Counted from the stretch's first letter, positions 32,530 to 45,519 are shown. The stretch: 64,000 nt of DNA from Plantago ovata (GCA_028274465.1 CM051456.1:68062753-68126752); one strand, 5' to 3'. The notes: generated by a model from the letters alone, not told the origin. Translations and numbers: made by a program.

Positions 32530-34494
32530 AAGGCTTTGCTTCTGAGGTCCTCTAAGGATCCTCTTCGACCTACGGAGCTCGACTTGTTCTGGTGCTTTTC
32601 TTTTCTGGCTTCGTGTAACACGAACATTATCAGTGGGTACTGATGCAGCTGGTCGTTGGGCGCGACCCTGTTCCCTTGCGGGAGGCTACTCTTGTGCAAC
32701 TTGTTGCACAGGTTGGTTGACAACGGGTTCTACAGGTGTGGTTTCAACTGTTGATCTAATCACAGGACTCCCACTGATTATGACATGCCTAGCAAGTGTC
32801 ATATCATCACCCTTGTCTGCTTCGAAAGCTCCCACTGAACTTGAGTCCAAATCAGAAGATTTAAAGACCTCATGTTCGCGCGTGTCAAAGTCTTGAATTT
32901 CTTCAAGTTCTATCATATCATCTAACCTCTCTTCTTCGAGGTATTCAGCTTCTAAAAACTTCACGTTTCTAGACACGATCACCTTGTGATCTTCAGCATG
33001 ATAGAATTCATAGCCTCTCGTCTGACGAGGATAGCCTATGAAATATACTTTGACACCCTTGGCATCTAACTTATCAGTGAGCATCAGCTTGACTATCGCA
33101 AGACAACCCCAAGGTCTAAGATAGCCCAGTGAAGGCTTCTTTCCCTTCCATAACTCATAAGGAGTTTTCTCCACTGATTTAGATGGTACACGGTTCAGAA
33201 TGTAGATTGCAGTTTGTAATGCATATCCCCACAGATACTTTGGAAGAGTCGAGAATCCAATCATTGATCTTACCATGTCTAACAGGGTTCGATTCCTCCT
33301 CTCAGACACACCGTTTAACTGTGGTGTTCCAGGAGGAGTCCATTGCGATTGAATCTCATTTTCCTTCAAGTAATCGATAAATTCTTCACTAAGGTATTCA
33401 CCTCCTCGATCCGATCGAAGAGTGACTATCCTTAGGTTCAATTCATTCTCGACCTCATTCCTAAACTCCTTGAATTTCCAAAAGGTCTCGGATTTATTCT
33501 TCATAAGAAAGATATATCCATACCTTCAGATATTGTCAGTAAAGGTAACGAAGTAAGGATAACCCCCACGCGCATGGACTTTAAACGGTCCACATACATC
33601 GGTATGTATGAGCTCTAAGCAGCGAGTGGCACGAACACCTTGTCCAACAAAAGGTTTGTTCGTCATCTTACCCTTAACACAAGATTCACATGTACCATAT
33701 GATTCGAAATCAAATGGTTCTAAGTAGTCCAACTTCCTTAGTCTTTGAATCCGTGTTTCATTGATATGGCCTAGCCTACAATGCCATAGATAAGATGGAT
33801 TATTCTTCTTACTTGAAGACGGTTGTTTGTTATGTATTTGAAATAAAGGTTGACTACTTTGCAAAATATATAAACCATTCACCAAGCGAGCCTTTCCATA
33901 ATACTGATCATTTAATGAAAAATAACAAGTATTATTCGCAAATCGAAAGGAAAAACCCATATTGTCTAACAATGGAATGGAAATTATATTTCTGACAATG
34001 GATGGAACAAAATAAACATTATCAAGTTCTAAACATTGTCCCGAAGGTAAATCTATCTTGCTGCGTCCAACGCGTTTGGCTTCAACTGGATTGTCGTTCC
34101 CAACATGCAAGTCAATTTCACCTCGCTTGACTAGCCTGTGATCAATTAGCCCCTGCACATTATTACAAATGTGTGAGCCACAGGCTGTATCGAATACCCA
34201 ACCATTGGAGTCAAAAGTAGTCATGTTCATTTCAATAACAAACATACCTGAGCCAGAAGCTGATGACTTCTTGGCCTGATCTGCCCTAAGCTTAGGGCAA
34301 TCTTTCTTCCAATGTCCTTTCTGCTTACAGAAAAGACATTCATTTGTGCGCACCGTTCCGCTTCTCTTGAACTTCCTTTTCTGGTTCGGACGCTTAGGCT
34401 TATCACTCCAAGTGTTAGCCTTGGCTCCCGACTTTCCCTTACCCTTAGCACCTTTGCTTTTCGGGTTCGAGTTAGACGGTTGCCCAACAAGCAT
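32530..34494 (-). pseudogene. pol: C2 zinc knuckle, protease and integrase, with two in-frame stops
   Basis: Same frame as the RT segment. From 34494 come the knuckle CLFCKQKGHWKKDC (about 34338-34297), a protease-like WVFDTACGSHICNN, the GAG-pre-integrase zinc region (HCRLGHINETRIQRL ... CESCVKGK), then the integrase core ([35 protein letters not shown]). A TGA at 33526-33528 and a TAG at 32686-32688 interrupt it. The protease reads DTA where family members have DSG or DTG, so its activity is doubtful. The tail ([13 protein letters not shown] and on) is the variable integrase C-terminus. Confidence 0.88.
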
Positions 34495-35123
34495 GATCGA
34501 CTTTCCTTCTTAGGAAGAGTTTGATCATATGTCTTCAGCAGATTATGAAGTTCAGGCAGTGTGACGTCTTTCGCATTCATCGTGTAATTAATGATGAACT
34601 GCAAATACGAACTCGGCAATGATTGAAGGACAAAGATCACCATGATCTTGTTCTCTAGCTTAACGCCGGCATTGGCAAGCTTTTCAAAGAGACCAATCAT
34701 TTTGAGAACATGCTCAGACATGTTCCCTCCTTCACTGAGCTTGCACCTGTGTATGTCTTTGATCAAATCAAATTCAACACTTCTAGCTGTCGTCTTAAAG
34801 AGCGACTCAAGATGTTTCAACATCTCATATGGCAACATGCTTTCATGTTGCCTCTGCAGCTCATTGCTCATTGCCGCCAGCATAATACACTGCGCGGACT
34901 TAGCATCCTCAAGATGCTTATCAGACCTTGCCTTGTTGGCTTGATTACAAGCAGCAACCTGATCGGCAGTCTGATTTTCGGGGCACACGGGAATGACCTC
35001 GTCCAAGACGTACTCAATCTTTTCGTACCTCAGCACCAAACGTATATTCCTGATCCAATCTAGGAAGTTTGGTCCGGTTAAAATTTGCTTCTCCAAGACA
35101 GCACGGAGCGAGATACTCGCCAT
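34495..35123 (-). pseudogene. gag: C2 gag N-terminal part
   Basis: The ATG at 35123 gives MASISLRAVLEKQILTGPNF, a typical copia Gag start; an upstream in-frame ATG at 35171 adds 16 hydrophobic residues and is less likely. The UBN2-type Gag domain follows (ESLFKTTARSVEFDLIKDIH, then VIFVLQSLPSSYLQFI). A frameshift near 34500 (in the minus-strand CGATCATG) separates it from the knuckle-protease frame. Gag forms the particle that packages element RNA. Confidence 0.85.
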
Positions 35124-35612
35124 ATCTAATATCCTAAGGAGAAATAATATAGAACGAAAACAATAAATCAACTATTGAAATATCATTTCTAAATACACAG
35201 TCAACATAACTAAACAACAAGGTCCTTTAGCTGTTTAGCTCCCACTATTTTCACATATGCTTGCCCCCACAACAAACATACGGGTAATGTCCAACAAGTT
35301 ACCGTAGTGGCCAAGATCCAAATCCATATTATGCCATACTCCAACGGGGGCTGGTCGCATAGCATAATATGACCGGTAGGACTAGTAAGACTATCCAATT
35401 GCGTCACGCAACTCTTGGTTGTTAAATCTAATTTAACCCGATGCCCTACATATTGCACCTATCGAGGTCGCTAGATACAATATGCAGTAAGTCATAACAA
35501 TAGGCTTACTCTAATTTGACGATTACTGCGAGTCTTGTAACACGAGGTCGCCAATACAAGAAAACGCAATGAAAGTTCAAAATTAAAGCACCCTATGGAA
35601 AGCATCTCAGAA

Positions 35613-35766
<154 letters not shown>

Positions 35767-35836
35767 GTATTTCCGTACTTATATTGGTTGGGGCTTGTAG
35801 CTTGAGGGTTGTTATCAGTCATCTACAAACAAATAA

Positions 35837-35987
35837 GGGCGCCGCCTACCCATCATGCATGAACGGTCTACACGTAATGGATGCCGCCTATCCATTCTAG
35901 TTCTAAACGCAGTCAAGCATATAATGGGTGCCGCCTACCCATACATAAATATGCGGTCCGACATATAAGAGGGCGCCGCCTACCCTC
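35837..35987. repeat. Four hairpins with identical loop GCCGCCT
   Basis: GCCGCCT occurs at 35841, 35883, 35930 and 35975 (42-47 bp apart), each flanked by inverted arms. The second is AATGGAT/ATCCATT, the third ATGGGT/ACCCAT, the fourth GAGGG/CCCTC around a C-A mismatch, the first GGG/CCC. The arms differ while pairing is kept and the loop does not change. CGGTC words recur between copies, so the array is a diverged tandem repeat of about 45 bp. Confidence 0.8.
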
Positions 35988-36483
35988 GCATGCACAACGG
36001 TCGAACGGAATGTAAAACATGGTATTTAAACGTGCATTGTCAAACAATAGCATATTGAGCATATGAAACAAGTAGTAGCCTATGTGGATGACAAATGACT
36101 TCATAATTTCATTATGAAAATTATAATCCCATACTTATAATCTCTATGAAATAATTGAAAATTTGGACTAGATTGAACATTCAAAAATTCTATTGACCAA
36201 GTAGCAATTTTCGAAAACCCGAAGGACTTAATTGTAATTTTAAAAACCTTAGAGGTGTTAAATCTAAAATTCAAAATTAGAAGGACTAATTTGCAATAAA
36301 CAATAAATTGATAAATTACAAATAAGCCCTTTTACTTTATACTAATTAAATTTAACGCCTCTAGTTTAAAAAAATTACAATTAAATCATATTTATATTCC
36401 AAATATAAAATTCAATCCTCAAAACTTTCAAAATTCGATTTTGGGTCCAACCCGAAAATATATATATATATATCTTTTTTTTT

Positions 36484-36708
36484 TTAAACGTGGGACGGGA
36501 CCTAGTCCCGCCCCCCGGTGCCCGCGGCCCCGGGCGCCCGGCGCTCGCGGCACGCGGGCTCCGGATGCCGCGGTTGCAGGCGCACGGCGCCCCAGGCGCT
36601 CGGGCGCCTGCGGTACCGCCCGTGCCGCGGGCAGCGCCTGCGGACGAAGGCGCCCGAGCGCCTGCGGCATGCAGGCCCCGGGCGCCTGCGGCCGCAGGCG
36701 GCCCGGTC
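36484..36708. repeat. GC-rich island inside the AT-rich C2 leader
   Basis: About 220 bases made almost only of G and C, with repeats of GGCGCCTGCGG, the perfect palindrome GCCTGCGGCCGCAGGC and a GGGAC/GTCCC inverted repeat at its left edge. It is flanked by (TA)n-like and poly-A or poly-T sequence on both sides. Open frames exist in all directions because the base composition excludes stops. Confidence 0.8.
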
Positions 36709-36872
36709 AAAAATAATTATATATATTTAATACTTTTTTTTTTTTTTGAAAAAATATAAATTCTAAATTTATATAAAAACAAAACTTTTGAAAATCGAAT
36801 TTATCATAGAGTCAATTGCATCCACATATCTACAAAATCATACAATATATATACGTATATACGTAATCAATT

Positions 36873-36890
36873 AACCTGGCTCTGATACCA
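36873..36890 (-). promoter_or_regulatory. C2 primer-binding site (initiator Met tRNA)
   Basis: On the minus strand TGGTATCAGAGCCAGGTT, an 18-base match to the 3' end of initiator Met tRNA as I recall it, one base from the LTR. Confidence 0.92.
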
Positions 36891-36891
36891 C

Positions 36892-38823
36892 TGTAAGAAA
36901 ATATGGTCAGAGTTACCCCTAGGGTACGCAGCGGAATTTTAAAAATTTTCTTAACATACTGGTTAATTGATTATGCATATGTCGTATATATATAAACACG
37001 TCAATTAGAAGACTAACCTTACTTCCAAAGCAGCTTCCAAGTCTTCGTAATATTCCGGTGTATCTTCTCCTTCGTCGAAGTCGAAGATACCTACAATACT
37101 TTGTATATCTGCAAGACAATAAGAGTTAGTTTCCAGCTCCTAGAACCTCAACCTTGGTATCCACGGATGAACAGCCTATCGTAAAATCGTATGTAAAACT
37201 CTCTCCAATAGTCTACTATATATAGTAGTCTATAGAAGCCTAAAGCATAAGCAATTAGACTTCGTAAAGGAATAAGAATCTAATTCTTATCGCACAAGGA
37301 AACCAATATCAAGTCTAGATTCATTCCCAATCAAATCAAAACTCAATCAGGAAAATCTAACTTATCCCTTGGACTTCTAATAGAGGAAGGAGTCGAACTC
37401 CTTCCCCTATTCTGCAACGCGCGCGCGCGCGTCTGTCCTACGGGACGTGGGTCCCACTTTTGGGACCCACATATATTTTTAAGGCAATCCAAACTCCAAG
37501 TAGATTTTTGCCCAAGTGCATATGTTAATTCTAAATTAACATATCCTTTACAATCAAACCTCCATTATATTTCCAAAATATAATCTTTAATTGTATTTAC
37601 ATAAAATACAATTACTTAGCCAATTCAATTAATAATTCCAAATCATTAATTTAGCCACCAATTATTATAATTAATTCCAAATCAATTATAATCCATCAAT
37701 CACAATTAATTCCAAATTAATTGCGATTCCATCTTCAAGGATATCATGATAGGCTGAATCACCGCATAGTGTGACCCATAGGGCCTCACCGTATTAAGCA
37801 AGTCCTAGACTAGGCAACATGGAATTCCTAGACGGTTCCATTTGCAATATTAGAGGACGTTTGAGAGGTTTCTCAAAGCTAACCCTTTCGTTGCGAAGCC
37901 TGTTGCGCTCAACGCGGCGATGGTAACGTCCCTTCATCTGACTTGCTCGGATGTATCTAGGATCGATGAAGTGTCTATCCCAATAATACATCCACGGGCG
38001 TCTCAGGGAGTTGTTTGGTTAAGATATACTTATGACCATCATAATATATCATTTGCACTGGCCAGTGACTTTACCAACACAACTATACAGACTACGAGCA
38101 GTGCTCTCCTGTGCTACACTTGAGAGATGAATCCTTCACAGAATCACTTATCACCCCCATTTGTATTTAGCCATAATCCTGGATCGTGTCTTAGGTCAAC
38201 TGCTTATTCAGAGCTGACATCGACGGGTCCACCAAGGATATGTAGCAACAAATGTGATGATAAAGTCCTGTAAGTGCAAAGGACGAATGGCATCACTTCG
38301 ACAACTCACCGGTTCCCATAGACACGTCGGTGTAGAGTATACGTCGATGGGATTGTCCGATGGGTACTTCCATTGTTCGATAAAGCTTCTTCGAACAACT
38401 ATGCGCAGTTATGGGAACGTTCCTTGATTGTCCAACAATCCGTTCCGTGGCCGTGGGATCGGCTCACACTTGCTCCAACAAGTATAACCTCCACGCATAC
38501 TAGTCTTGTCAGGTTCATTCAGACCCCCACATCCGAGATGTACCACGACTAGGGAGAGTTTGGGATAGATGATAACTCACATAGCTCCCACTAACTGTGT
38601 GATCGGTCATCTATCCGAGGGGACATGTTCAGTATCAATACAGACAGCAATATAGATATGACATGCTGCAGCCTGGTGTAATATAAATATGAAAGTAATA
38701 CTCAACAGTAAAATGAAACAAACATATGTTATATTACGTTGACCTGTGTAATAGTACATATATATCCTCTACAAGGGCACCATGCCCTTAGTAAGGACTG
38801 TCTCTAGGACATATACACTATCA
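36892..38823 (-). repeat. 5' LTR of C2 (1,932 bp)
   Basis: Collinear with 28805-30889 except for a deletion equivalent to 29083-29241 (a CG is shared at both deletion ends), a 14-bp insertion near 37028 (AAGCAGCTTCC duplicated context) and a few substitutions. Confidence 0.93.
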
Positions 38824-38828
38824 CCGCT

Positions 38829-41368
38829 ATCACTCCATAGACCCGACCAAAATAGACTTCTCCTTTCCGAGTGAGACTCGAGCACCTAATCCGCTCGTGG
38901 AGCAGGAATACAACATGCGCCTTGCACAGATGGCCGCTGATGCGAAGAAGGCGAAGAAGAGAGCGAGCAAGCGCTCTCGCTCTGGTAAGAGTAAAAAGGC
39001 CAAGGCTGTCGAGGAGCCTGAGCCTAAAGCCACTAAGGCCGCTGAGAAGAAGTTTACTAAGAGTGCTCGCACAGTTGACCTCCCCGATCCGCAGGGTGAG
39101 AAGAACGAGGATGTTATCATCCCGACCACCTCTTCTACTGTTAAGGTCGAGGAGGTTGCTACTCTAAGATGGAAGTATACTCTTCCAGAGAGTAAGTTCG
39201 ACATCCTCGTGCCCAAGGAGGACCAGACTTTTACAATGCTCCTCCTGGGTACATGACCGTTCATTGCCTAAGCTTGGATCGAGGATGGATACTTCCGTTC
39301 TGCGATGCTTTCCGCGGCATCTTCAACACGTTGGGGATCGCCCCTTGGCAACTAGTGCCGAGTGCCTTCGGGACTTTGGTCTGCTTTGGAGTCTTTTGCA
39401 TGAAGAGAGGGATCGAGCTGAATTTTCATAACTTCAACCAACTGTTCCGAGTCTCGATGAGCTCCGGGAACAAGTTCTTCTACTATTTTAACGCTCGACC
39501 AGGATTGGGCTTCATCATGGACGCTCCCAGCTCCTCGGGTTACAAATGGTTCCATAGGTACTTCTACATCAAGAAGAAGAAGCTACCTAATATGAGCGAG
39601 GAGGAAGCGGAGTGGGGAGTTCCAAAGCTGATGCTTAGGGGAAAGATTGCTGATAAGCATCCCCTGCCCGAGGAGTCCGATCCTTGGGTCATGGAGCTCG
39701 AGGAGCAGAATCGGGGACCCCATCCCGAGAAGTACTTTTACTGGGGACTAGTCCTCCAGCCACTTCCGTTCTTGGCGGGCCTTTCGCCCTATTCGTACAC
39801 GGAGTATATCGGGAACCGATATACAAAGAAAGTCCTCTTCGGTAAGCTAGAAAAAGTAGCCTTTACACTTGTATTTTTCATTTGCTTGCCTTGCTTGTTT
39901 GTAGTATGTCCTCGCTTTTATCCATTCCTCGTCGATTCTTATTGCTCCTCGATCGTACTAACTTGTGTTTTTTATCTTGCAGCCTATTGGTTCCAGTGGA
40001 TCATGTCGAAGACTCTCGCCGCGAAAGAGGAACAAAGGCGGAAGCAGAGGCTAGCAAATAAGGAGACCAAGATCCTTGGCTCTCTGAACTTGACCCCTCC
40101 CCGGAATGCTGCGCATCATCGGGACGCTTTGGTGCAAGAGGGGCTCGAGACGAGGGAAAACCCCGTGGAGGCTATTAAGAGGGCCGAGGAGGAGGCGGCA
40201 GCGAAGAAGGCTAAGCTGGCCAAAGAGGCCGAGGAGGAGGCGCTCAATACCATTGAGGCCGAGAAGAGGCCTGAGAAGCCGGCGGCCAAGAAAGGCGCGA
40301 GGAAGCTCACCCTTGGGGGAAACAATGAACCTGCCCGAAAGAACGGTAAGGTCGCCGCTTCTGGTGATGAAGTGAAGCGGCTCATTCAGATGAGCGACCT
40401 TGACCGGGCACACGAGTTGAGCATGTGCTCGCTTCAGGTACTTTTCTTCATTCCTTTTGTTGTAAATTTTTCTAAGTACAAATTTTTTCCTCCTCGGTAA
40501 CTGTGTGGTCCTTTTGTAGCTCGAGAATTTGAAGGAGGCCTATGGCCAAGTTGCTGCCGATCGCGCCGACATTGGGGTCGTGATCGAGGATCTCGAGAAG
40601 AAGCTCAGGGCTTCGGAATCCAGGGTGAAGGTTTCGGAGACTGAGACCGGGAAGCTAAGAATCAAGGTGGATGAGCTCGAGAAGGAGCTGTCCAAAGAGA
40701 AGTCGAGGAGCAAGGGCTTTCAGGGTCCTTATGCTACTTTATCCATTTGCATGGAAAAGTTTAAGGCAGGCATCCTGTCTTTCTTGAAAGGTAGTCGAGT
40801 CGCCGCTGCTCACGACTTCATGTCCTCGGCCACTTACAAGATGGCTCAAAGAGACGTGCAAGTGGCGTCTCGCGAGGAGGGCTTCTTCTCATGCGTTGGC
40901 CAGATGAAGAGGGTTAACTTGCTCCCTGCTGATTTTGATCCTGATGACCGCGAGGACTTACATCCTGGAAGGCGCGAGGACCTGACTCCTTATCCCGACG
41001 AGGAGATTACCGAGGAGATGCACGAGGTCTGCGAGTTTGGTGAGCTGGTGACCGACCCAGAAGTTCCATATCCTAGCAAATCAGCTTACCTACCCGCCTG
41101 GGTGCCCGAGTGCTTAAGGAGCGGGATCCTTTACCCGTTCGAGAAGGCGGCTCTCCGGAACGCTGCCTGGGTGAAGGTCAGTGATCCGGTCATCGGGCGA
41201 GCAGCTGATTTCGTCGAGCCTGAGCTGGTAATGTTCGAGAAGGCCATCAAAGAGGCTCAAGCTCATGAGAGAGACAATGTCGAGGTTCACGAGCTAATAA
41301 GCCCTACGCGAGGAGCTACAAGCGCGAGCACTCCGGTCACTGACTTCACCGATAGCCGAACTCGCTAG
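38829..41368 (+). pseudogene. G2 antisense gene, second part: PF04195-like domain and coiled coil, with introns
   Basis: The frame resumes at 38829 (HSIDPTKIDFSFPSETRA), is basic and coiled-coil-like to about 39225, then shifts by one base near 39230-39240. The next frame (PPGYMTVHCLSLDRGWILPF ... FNTLGIAPWQLVPSAF ... FYYFNARPGLGFI) resembles the plant 'putative gypsy type transposon' family. A 141-bp intron (39842-39982, GTAAGC to TTGCAG) keeps the frame. An 82-bp intron (40438-40519, GTACTT to TTGTAG) is required to join LSMCSLQ to LENLKEAYGQ. The rest is a charged coiled coil (ESRVKVSETETGKLRIKVDE) ending at TAG 41366-41368; AATAAA follows at 41543. The role is unknown. The two coding parts would total roughly 1,000 residues. 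Confidence 0.75.
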
Positions 41369-42198
41369 GATCGGGGAGCCTCCTGGAGACCGAGTATGCT
41401 CGGGCATGTTGTAATTTTTCCGTTTCCGTACTTGCATTTATTTTCGAACAATTTTCATTCGGCCCTTTGTGGCGCTCTTCGAAACATATCAATCTGTAAT
41501 ATATGTTTATCTACTGTTGTCTCATCGCTCTTTGTTTTCTTCAATAAAATTTGTTGCTCTTCGCTTTCTTACTTATACTTGTGTTTTTTACTAACTCCAA
41601 TTTTTGTTATGATGTATAACGTAGATAAGAGTAGTTAAAAATGTATAAGTTAGAATCGAGAACCAATGTTCTTCGCTACGAGTAATTCGGGCCCGACTGC
41701 TCGAGCTATCAAAGTAGTTTCCGCACTTCTCGATCGCCTTGACAACTAAGAAAGAACTCCAAGTGTTTGAACTTAGAAAAAATTCCAAGTGTTGAGTTAG
41801 AAAGAATGGGGATCATTCTCCTCGATCCATTCTTCTCCTCGCTTTTACTCCCTTAAAAGGCTTCCTGATTAATTCTCTTATAGAGATTAGAGAGCGGGGA
41901 GGGTTCCCCTTAATCATGGAAATCGAATAGCTTTTATGTAGGTCAAGTGAGCTTCCTTGATCGAGTAGCACTATTTTTCAAGTATAATAGTTCTATACTT
42001 GAACATTTTCTTGTTGAAAGATAGACATTGTATTGATTTGTCGGAAATGCAATTACAATGGGGGCTCTGCAACCAGCTTTCTTACAACCTTTTCTTAATC
42101 AAAACAAGAGGTACCTCTCACAGAAACTTGTGAGGAATCTTCCTCGGTCTTCGGGTATTTCACTGGAGTTCTTTCAAAAAGCTTGTTTATCGAACCAC
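41369..42198. other. G2 intergenic gap between convergent antisense gene and pol
   Basis: Contains the 3' end of the antisense gene (AATAAA at 41543-41548) and the 3' end of pol, which arrives from the right. No further ORF of note. Confidence 0.6.
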
Positions 42199-43513
42199 TT
42201 ATGCGTAGAATCTTTGGAGGTTAGAAGTATTCCACGGGTTCTTCAATACTCTTCCCTCCATGTCTTGGAGCCGATAGCTTCCATTGGACCTTGCTTCAAT
42301 TATATTGTAGGGGCCTTCCCAATTGGGTTGCATCTTCCCAACTTTGCCCAGGATGTCTACTCTTCGGAGTACTAGGTCTCCTACCTGGAAATCTCTCTCT
42401 CTCACGCCTTTGTTGTAGGTCTTCGTGATTAGTGCTTGATATCTGAGGATGTTGGCCAAGGCATTGGTCCTCGCTTCGCTAAACGTCTCCAGGTCGAAGA
42501 GTCTCTCTGTATGATTGTCCTCGGGTTGATACCCTTGGATTCTGAGGGTCTCTACTGCCACTTCTGCTGGTATGACCGCCTCGGACCCGTAAACTAGCGA
42601 GAAGGGAGTCTCTCTCGTAGCTGTTTTTGAAGTAGTGCGGTATGCCCATACCACTCCATCAAGATCGTCGACCCATTCCTTGTTGGTGGCGAACCTCTTC
42701 TGCAAGTTGTTGACGAGGATCTTGTTGACGGCCTCTGTTTTCCCATTGGATTGAGGATGTCCTATAGAGGTATACCTCCTCTCAATCTTCATTTCCTTGC
42801 ACCATTCATTGAATCTTTGGCCATAGAATTGAGCACCATTATCCGAGATGAGGACTCTAGGCAAGCCAAATCGACACACGATTCCTCCATACAAAGTTCA
42901 TCACTCTTTGTTCGGTGATGGTAGATACTGCCTCAACTTCCGCCCACTTGCTAAAGTATTCGACCGCAACAATGATGAACTACTTTTGACCCGTGCCTCT
43001 TGGGAAAGGACCGACTATGTCGATGCCCCATATGTCGAAAGGGCAAGTGATGGTGATGCGCATGAGAGGTTTCGCTGGGACGTTGATCAAATTGGCGTGC
43101 ATTTGACACTCCTCGCACCTTCTCACAATTTGGGCAGCGTCTTCACGAACAGTGGGCCAGTAGTATCCTTGTCGAATGACTTTTTGTGCGAGGGTTCTTC
43201 CTCCGGCATGGTCCCCGCAACTTCCTCGATGCATTTCTCCCAGAAGTTTTTGGACTTCATGCTCGGCGACGCATCTCAAGTAGACTCCCTCGAAAGACCT
43301 TTTGTACAAGTAGTCTCCTTGCATGATGTATCGGGGAGCTTTTCCTTTGATCCTCCTCGCTTCAGCCTTGTTACGAGGAAGGCTTCCATTTTTGAGATAT
43401 GTTGTTATCTCTTGCATCCAACTCTGTTGATCGTCAATTGCCAAGACGTTTGGCTTTGATGACCACAAAGATGATGCGTTGATTCTCATAAGTATCACAT
43501 TCCGGGTATCCAC
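42199..43513 (-). pseudogene. pol: G2 integrase, broken
   Basis: From 43513: an HHCC zinc-binding region (H2C2 type: EMHRGSCGDHAGGRTLAQKV, then CEECQMHANL), the core beginning with DIWGIDIVGPFPRG, a TAG near 42977, then continued sequence with a frameshift near 42890, then the second core part (LISDNGAQFYGQRFNEWCKE, GHPQSNGKTEAVNKIL) and a C-terminal strand-rich domain (QVGDLVLRRVDILGKVGKM) to 42199. Integrase would insert element DNA into the genome; this copy cannot be translated whole. Confidence 0.88.
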
Positions 43514-44457
43514 TCCTCCGGAAGCTGAAGCATACTTTGATAGGGAATCTTCCCTTTGATTGAGATCTCTCGAGAACTTTCGATCTCACAACTTTCGAAT
43601 TTTTGGATTTCTTCCGTGATGGCGCTCTTGTACTTAGCCAGTGAGTCTTTCTTGGTTCTGAATTTCCCCGAGATTTGCTTCTCGGCCAGTTGAGAATCAG
43701 TGAAGAGGTGTAGCTTCTTCACTTCCAATGCTTTTGCCATACGTAGAGCTATGAGGATGGCTTCATATTCTGCTTCATTGTTCGAGACCGGGAAACTAAG
43801 AGTCACGGCGTACTCGAGTTCAGCCCCTCCGGGACTCTTGAAGTATATTCCTATCCCGCCATTTTTTCCTGATGAGGATCCATCAACATGAAAAATCCAG
43901 ACGTCTCCATGGTCGACTAGTTCTTTGGGTTTTGGAGAGACGGTCTCCGTACCCTTTGGCTCGTCGATTTTCTCTGACAGGAACACTTCATGCCTTTTTC
44001 TTTTGGTTTGGGACATCGCCTTGAGCTCTTTCAAAGCATCTTCAAGAGCTTGCATAGGGTTGTTTTGCTGGGGTTGCTCTTCGACCATCATCATAGCACT
44101 CTGTGTTTCCAAAGAGTTTTCCTCTGAAGTTCCTTTGGAGGGATACTCTACGAGGAAGTCGGCGATGACTTGTGCTTTCTTGGCCACGGGTGCTTGATAG
44201 TCGATGTCGTACTCACTTAGTTCAATTGCCCATCTTGCCATTCTTACCGAATTTTCGGGTTTCCCGAGGACTTGCTTAAGAGGTTGCTTTGTCAAGACTA
44301 CAACCTTGTGAGCACCAAAGTAGGGTTTTAACCTCCTTGCCGTATAAACGAGGGCAAAGGATAGCCTCTCAATATCCATGTACCGCGTTTCAGCCCCGGC
44401 AAGTACTTTGCTCAAGTAGTAGATGGGCAAGTGGTCGTTTCCTTGGATTCGTACCAA
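43495..44457 (-). pseudogene. pol: G2 RNase H and second archaeal-like RNase H
   Basis: The first part (YYLSKVLAGAETRYMDIERL, LKPYFGAHKVVVLTKQPLKQ) is the element RNase H. After a linker, a second RNase H-like domain appears (WIFHVDGSSSGKNGGIGIYF, NNEAEYEAILIALRMAKALE, LHLFTDSQL), with the expected Asp-Glu-Asp order. This dual RNase H is characteristic of Tat-lineage gypsy elements. Frameshifts bound it on both sides (near 44510 and 43510). Confidence 0.88.
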
Positions 44458-45519
44458 GACCGAGCTGATAGCTTCCCCAATTGCTGCTAGGTACTTCTCC
44501 CTCTACGGGTTTTGACAATAATGGGGGAGCAAGTAGATACTCTTTCAACTTCTCGAAGGCTTCCTCGCACTCCTTCGTCCACTCGAAGTGGCTGCTCTTC
44601 CTTAGCACTTTGAAAAAAGGTAGGTTTTTCTCGGCAGACCTCGAGATGAATTTGCTTAATGCAATTGACTTTCCGACCAATTGTTGCACCTCATTGATGG
44701 ATTGAGGTTGGGGGAGATCGAGGATGGCCTTTATCTTTTCGGGGTTTGCTTCTATTCCTCTCTCCGTTACCATGTAACCGAGGAACTTCCCCCTTTGACT
44801 CCAAAGGTACACTTCGCTGGGTTGAGCTTCATGCCATACTTTCTCAAGATTGAGAAGCATTTTGCCAAGTAACCTACATGTTGCTCCTCGGTTTTGCTCT
44901 TGACGAGCATGTCATCGACATATACTTCCATTATTTTCCCCAGCTCTTCTTTGAACATCTTGTTAACCAACCTTTGGTAGGTCGCTCCGACGTTTTTAAG
45001 ACCAAATGGCATCACGTTGAAGCAATACACATTGCCATTAGCGAAGAAGGCAGTCTTAGGCACATCATCTTTGGCCATTTTGACCTGGTAGAAGCCCTGG
45101 TATGCATCCATGAAACTCCGGAGGGCGCATCCAGCGGTGGAATCGACCAGCTGGTCGATCCGTGGGAGAGGGTATGGATCCTTCGGGCAAAACTTGTTGA
45201 GCCTTGTGAAATTGTTGCACATTCTCCATTTTCCGGGACCTTTCTCCACGAGGACCACATTGCATACCCAATCGGAGTATCTCACCTCCTTGATGTGGCC
45301 AGCCTTGAGAAGCCTTTGGACTTCTGCTTCTATGATGGCATTATCTTCCGCATTGAAGTCTCTTCGCTTTTCTCTGATATGGGTGATCGACGGGTCTACG
45401 TTCAGACGGTGAACAGCGACACGAGGATCGATCCCCTTGAGGTCCTCGGTACTCCACGCGAAGATGTCGTTGTTATCCTTCAAACATTGGATGAGTTTCA
45501 TCCTGACTTCAGTAGTCAT
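44390..45519 (-). pseudogene. pol: G2 reverse transcriptase, frameshifted
   Basis: From 45519: DNNDIFAWSTEDLKGIDPRV, then the RT fingers-palm (NVVLVEKGPGKWRMCNNFTR, FMDAYQGFYQVKMAKDDVPK, MPFGLKNVGATYQRLVNKMF, YVDD at 44922-44911). A frame change at a G run (plus-strand CCCCC near 44795) leads to the thumb and connection (FLGYMVTERGIEANPEKIKA), followed by another change near 44510 into RNase H. Catalytic residues are intact; the reading frame is not. Confidence 0.9.

Noticed and set aside
36381..36759. Several overlapping Ala/Arg/Pro-rich ORFs
   Set aside because: They lie in the GC island, where base composition alone removes stops in many frames, and no family motif is visible.
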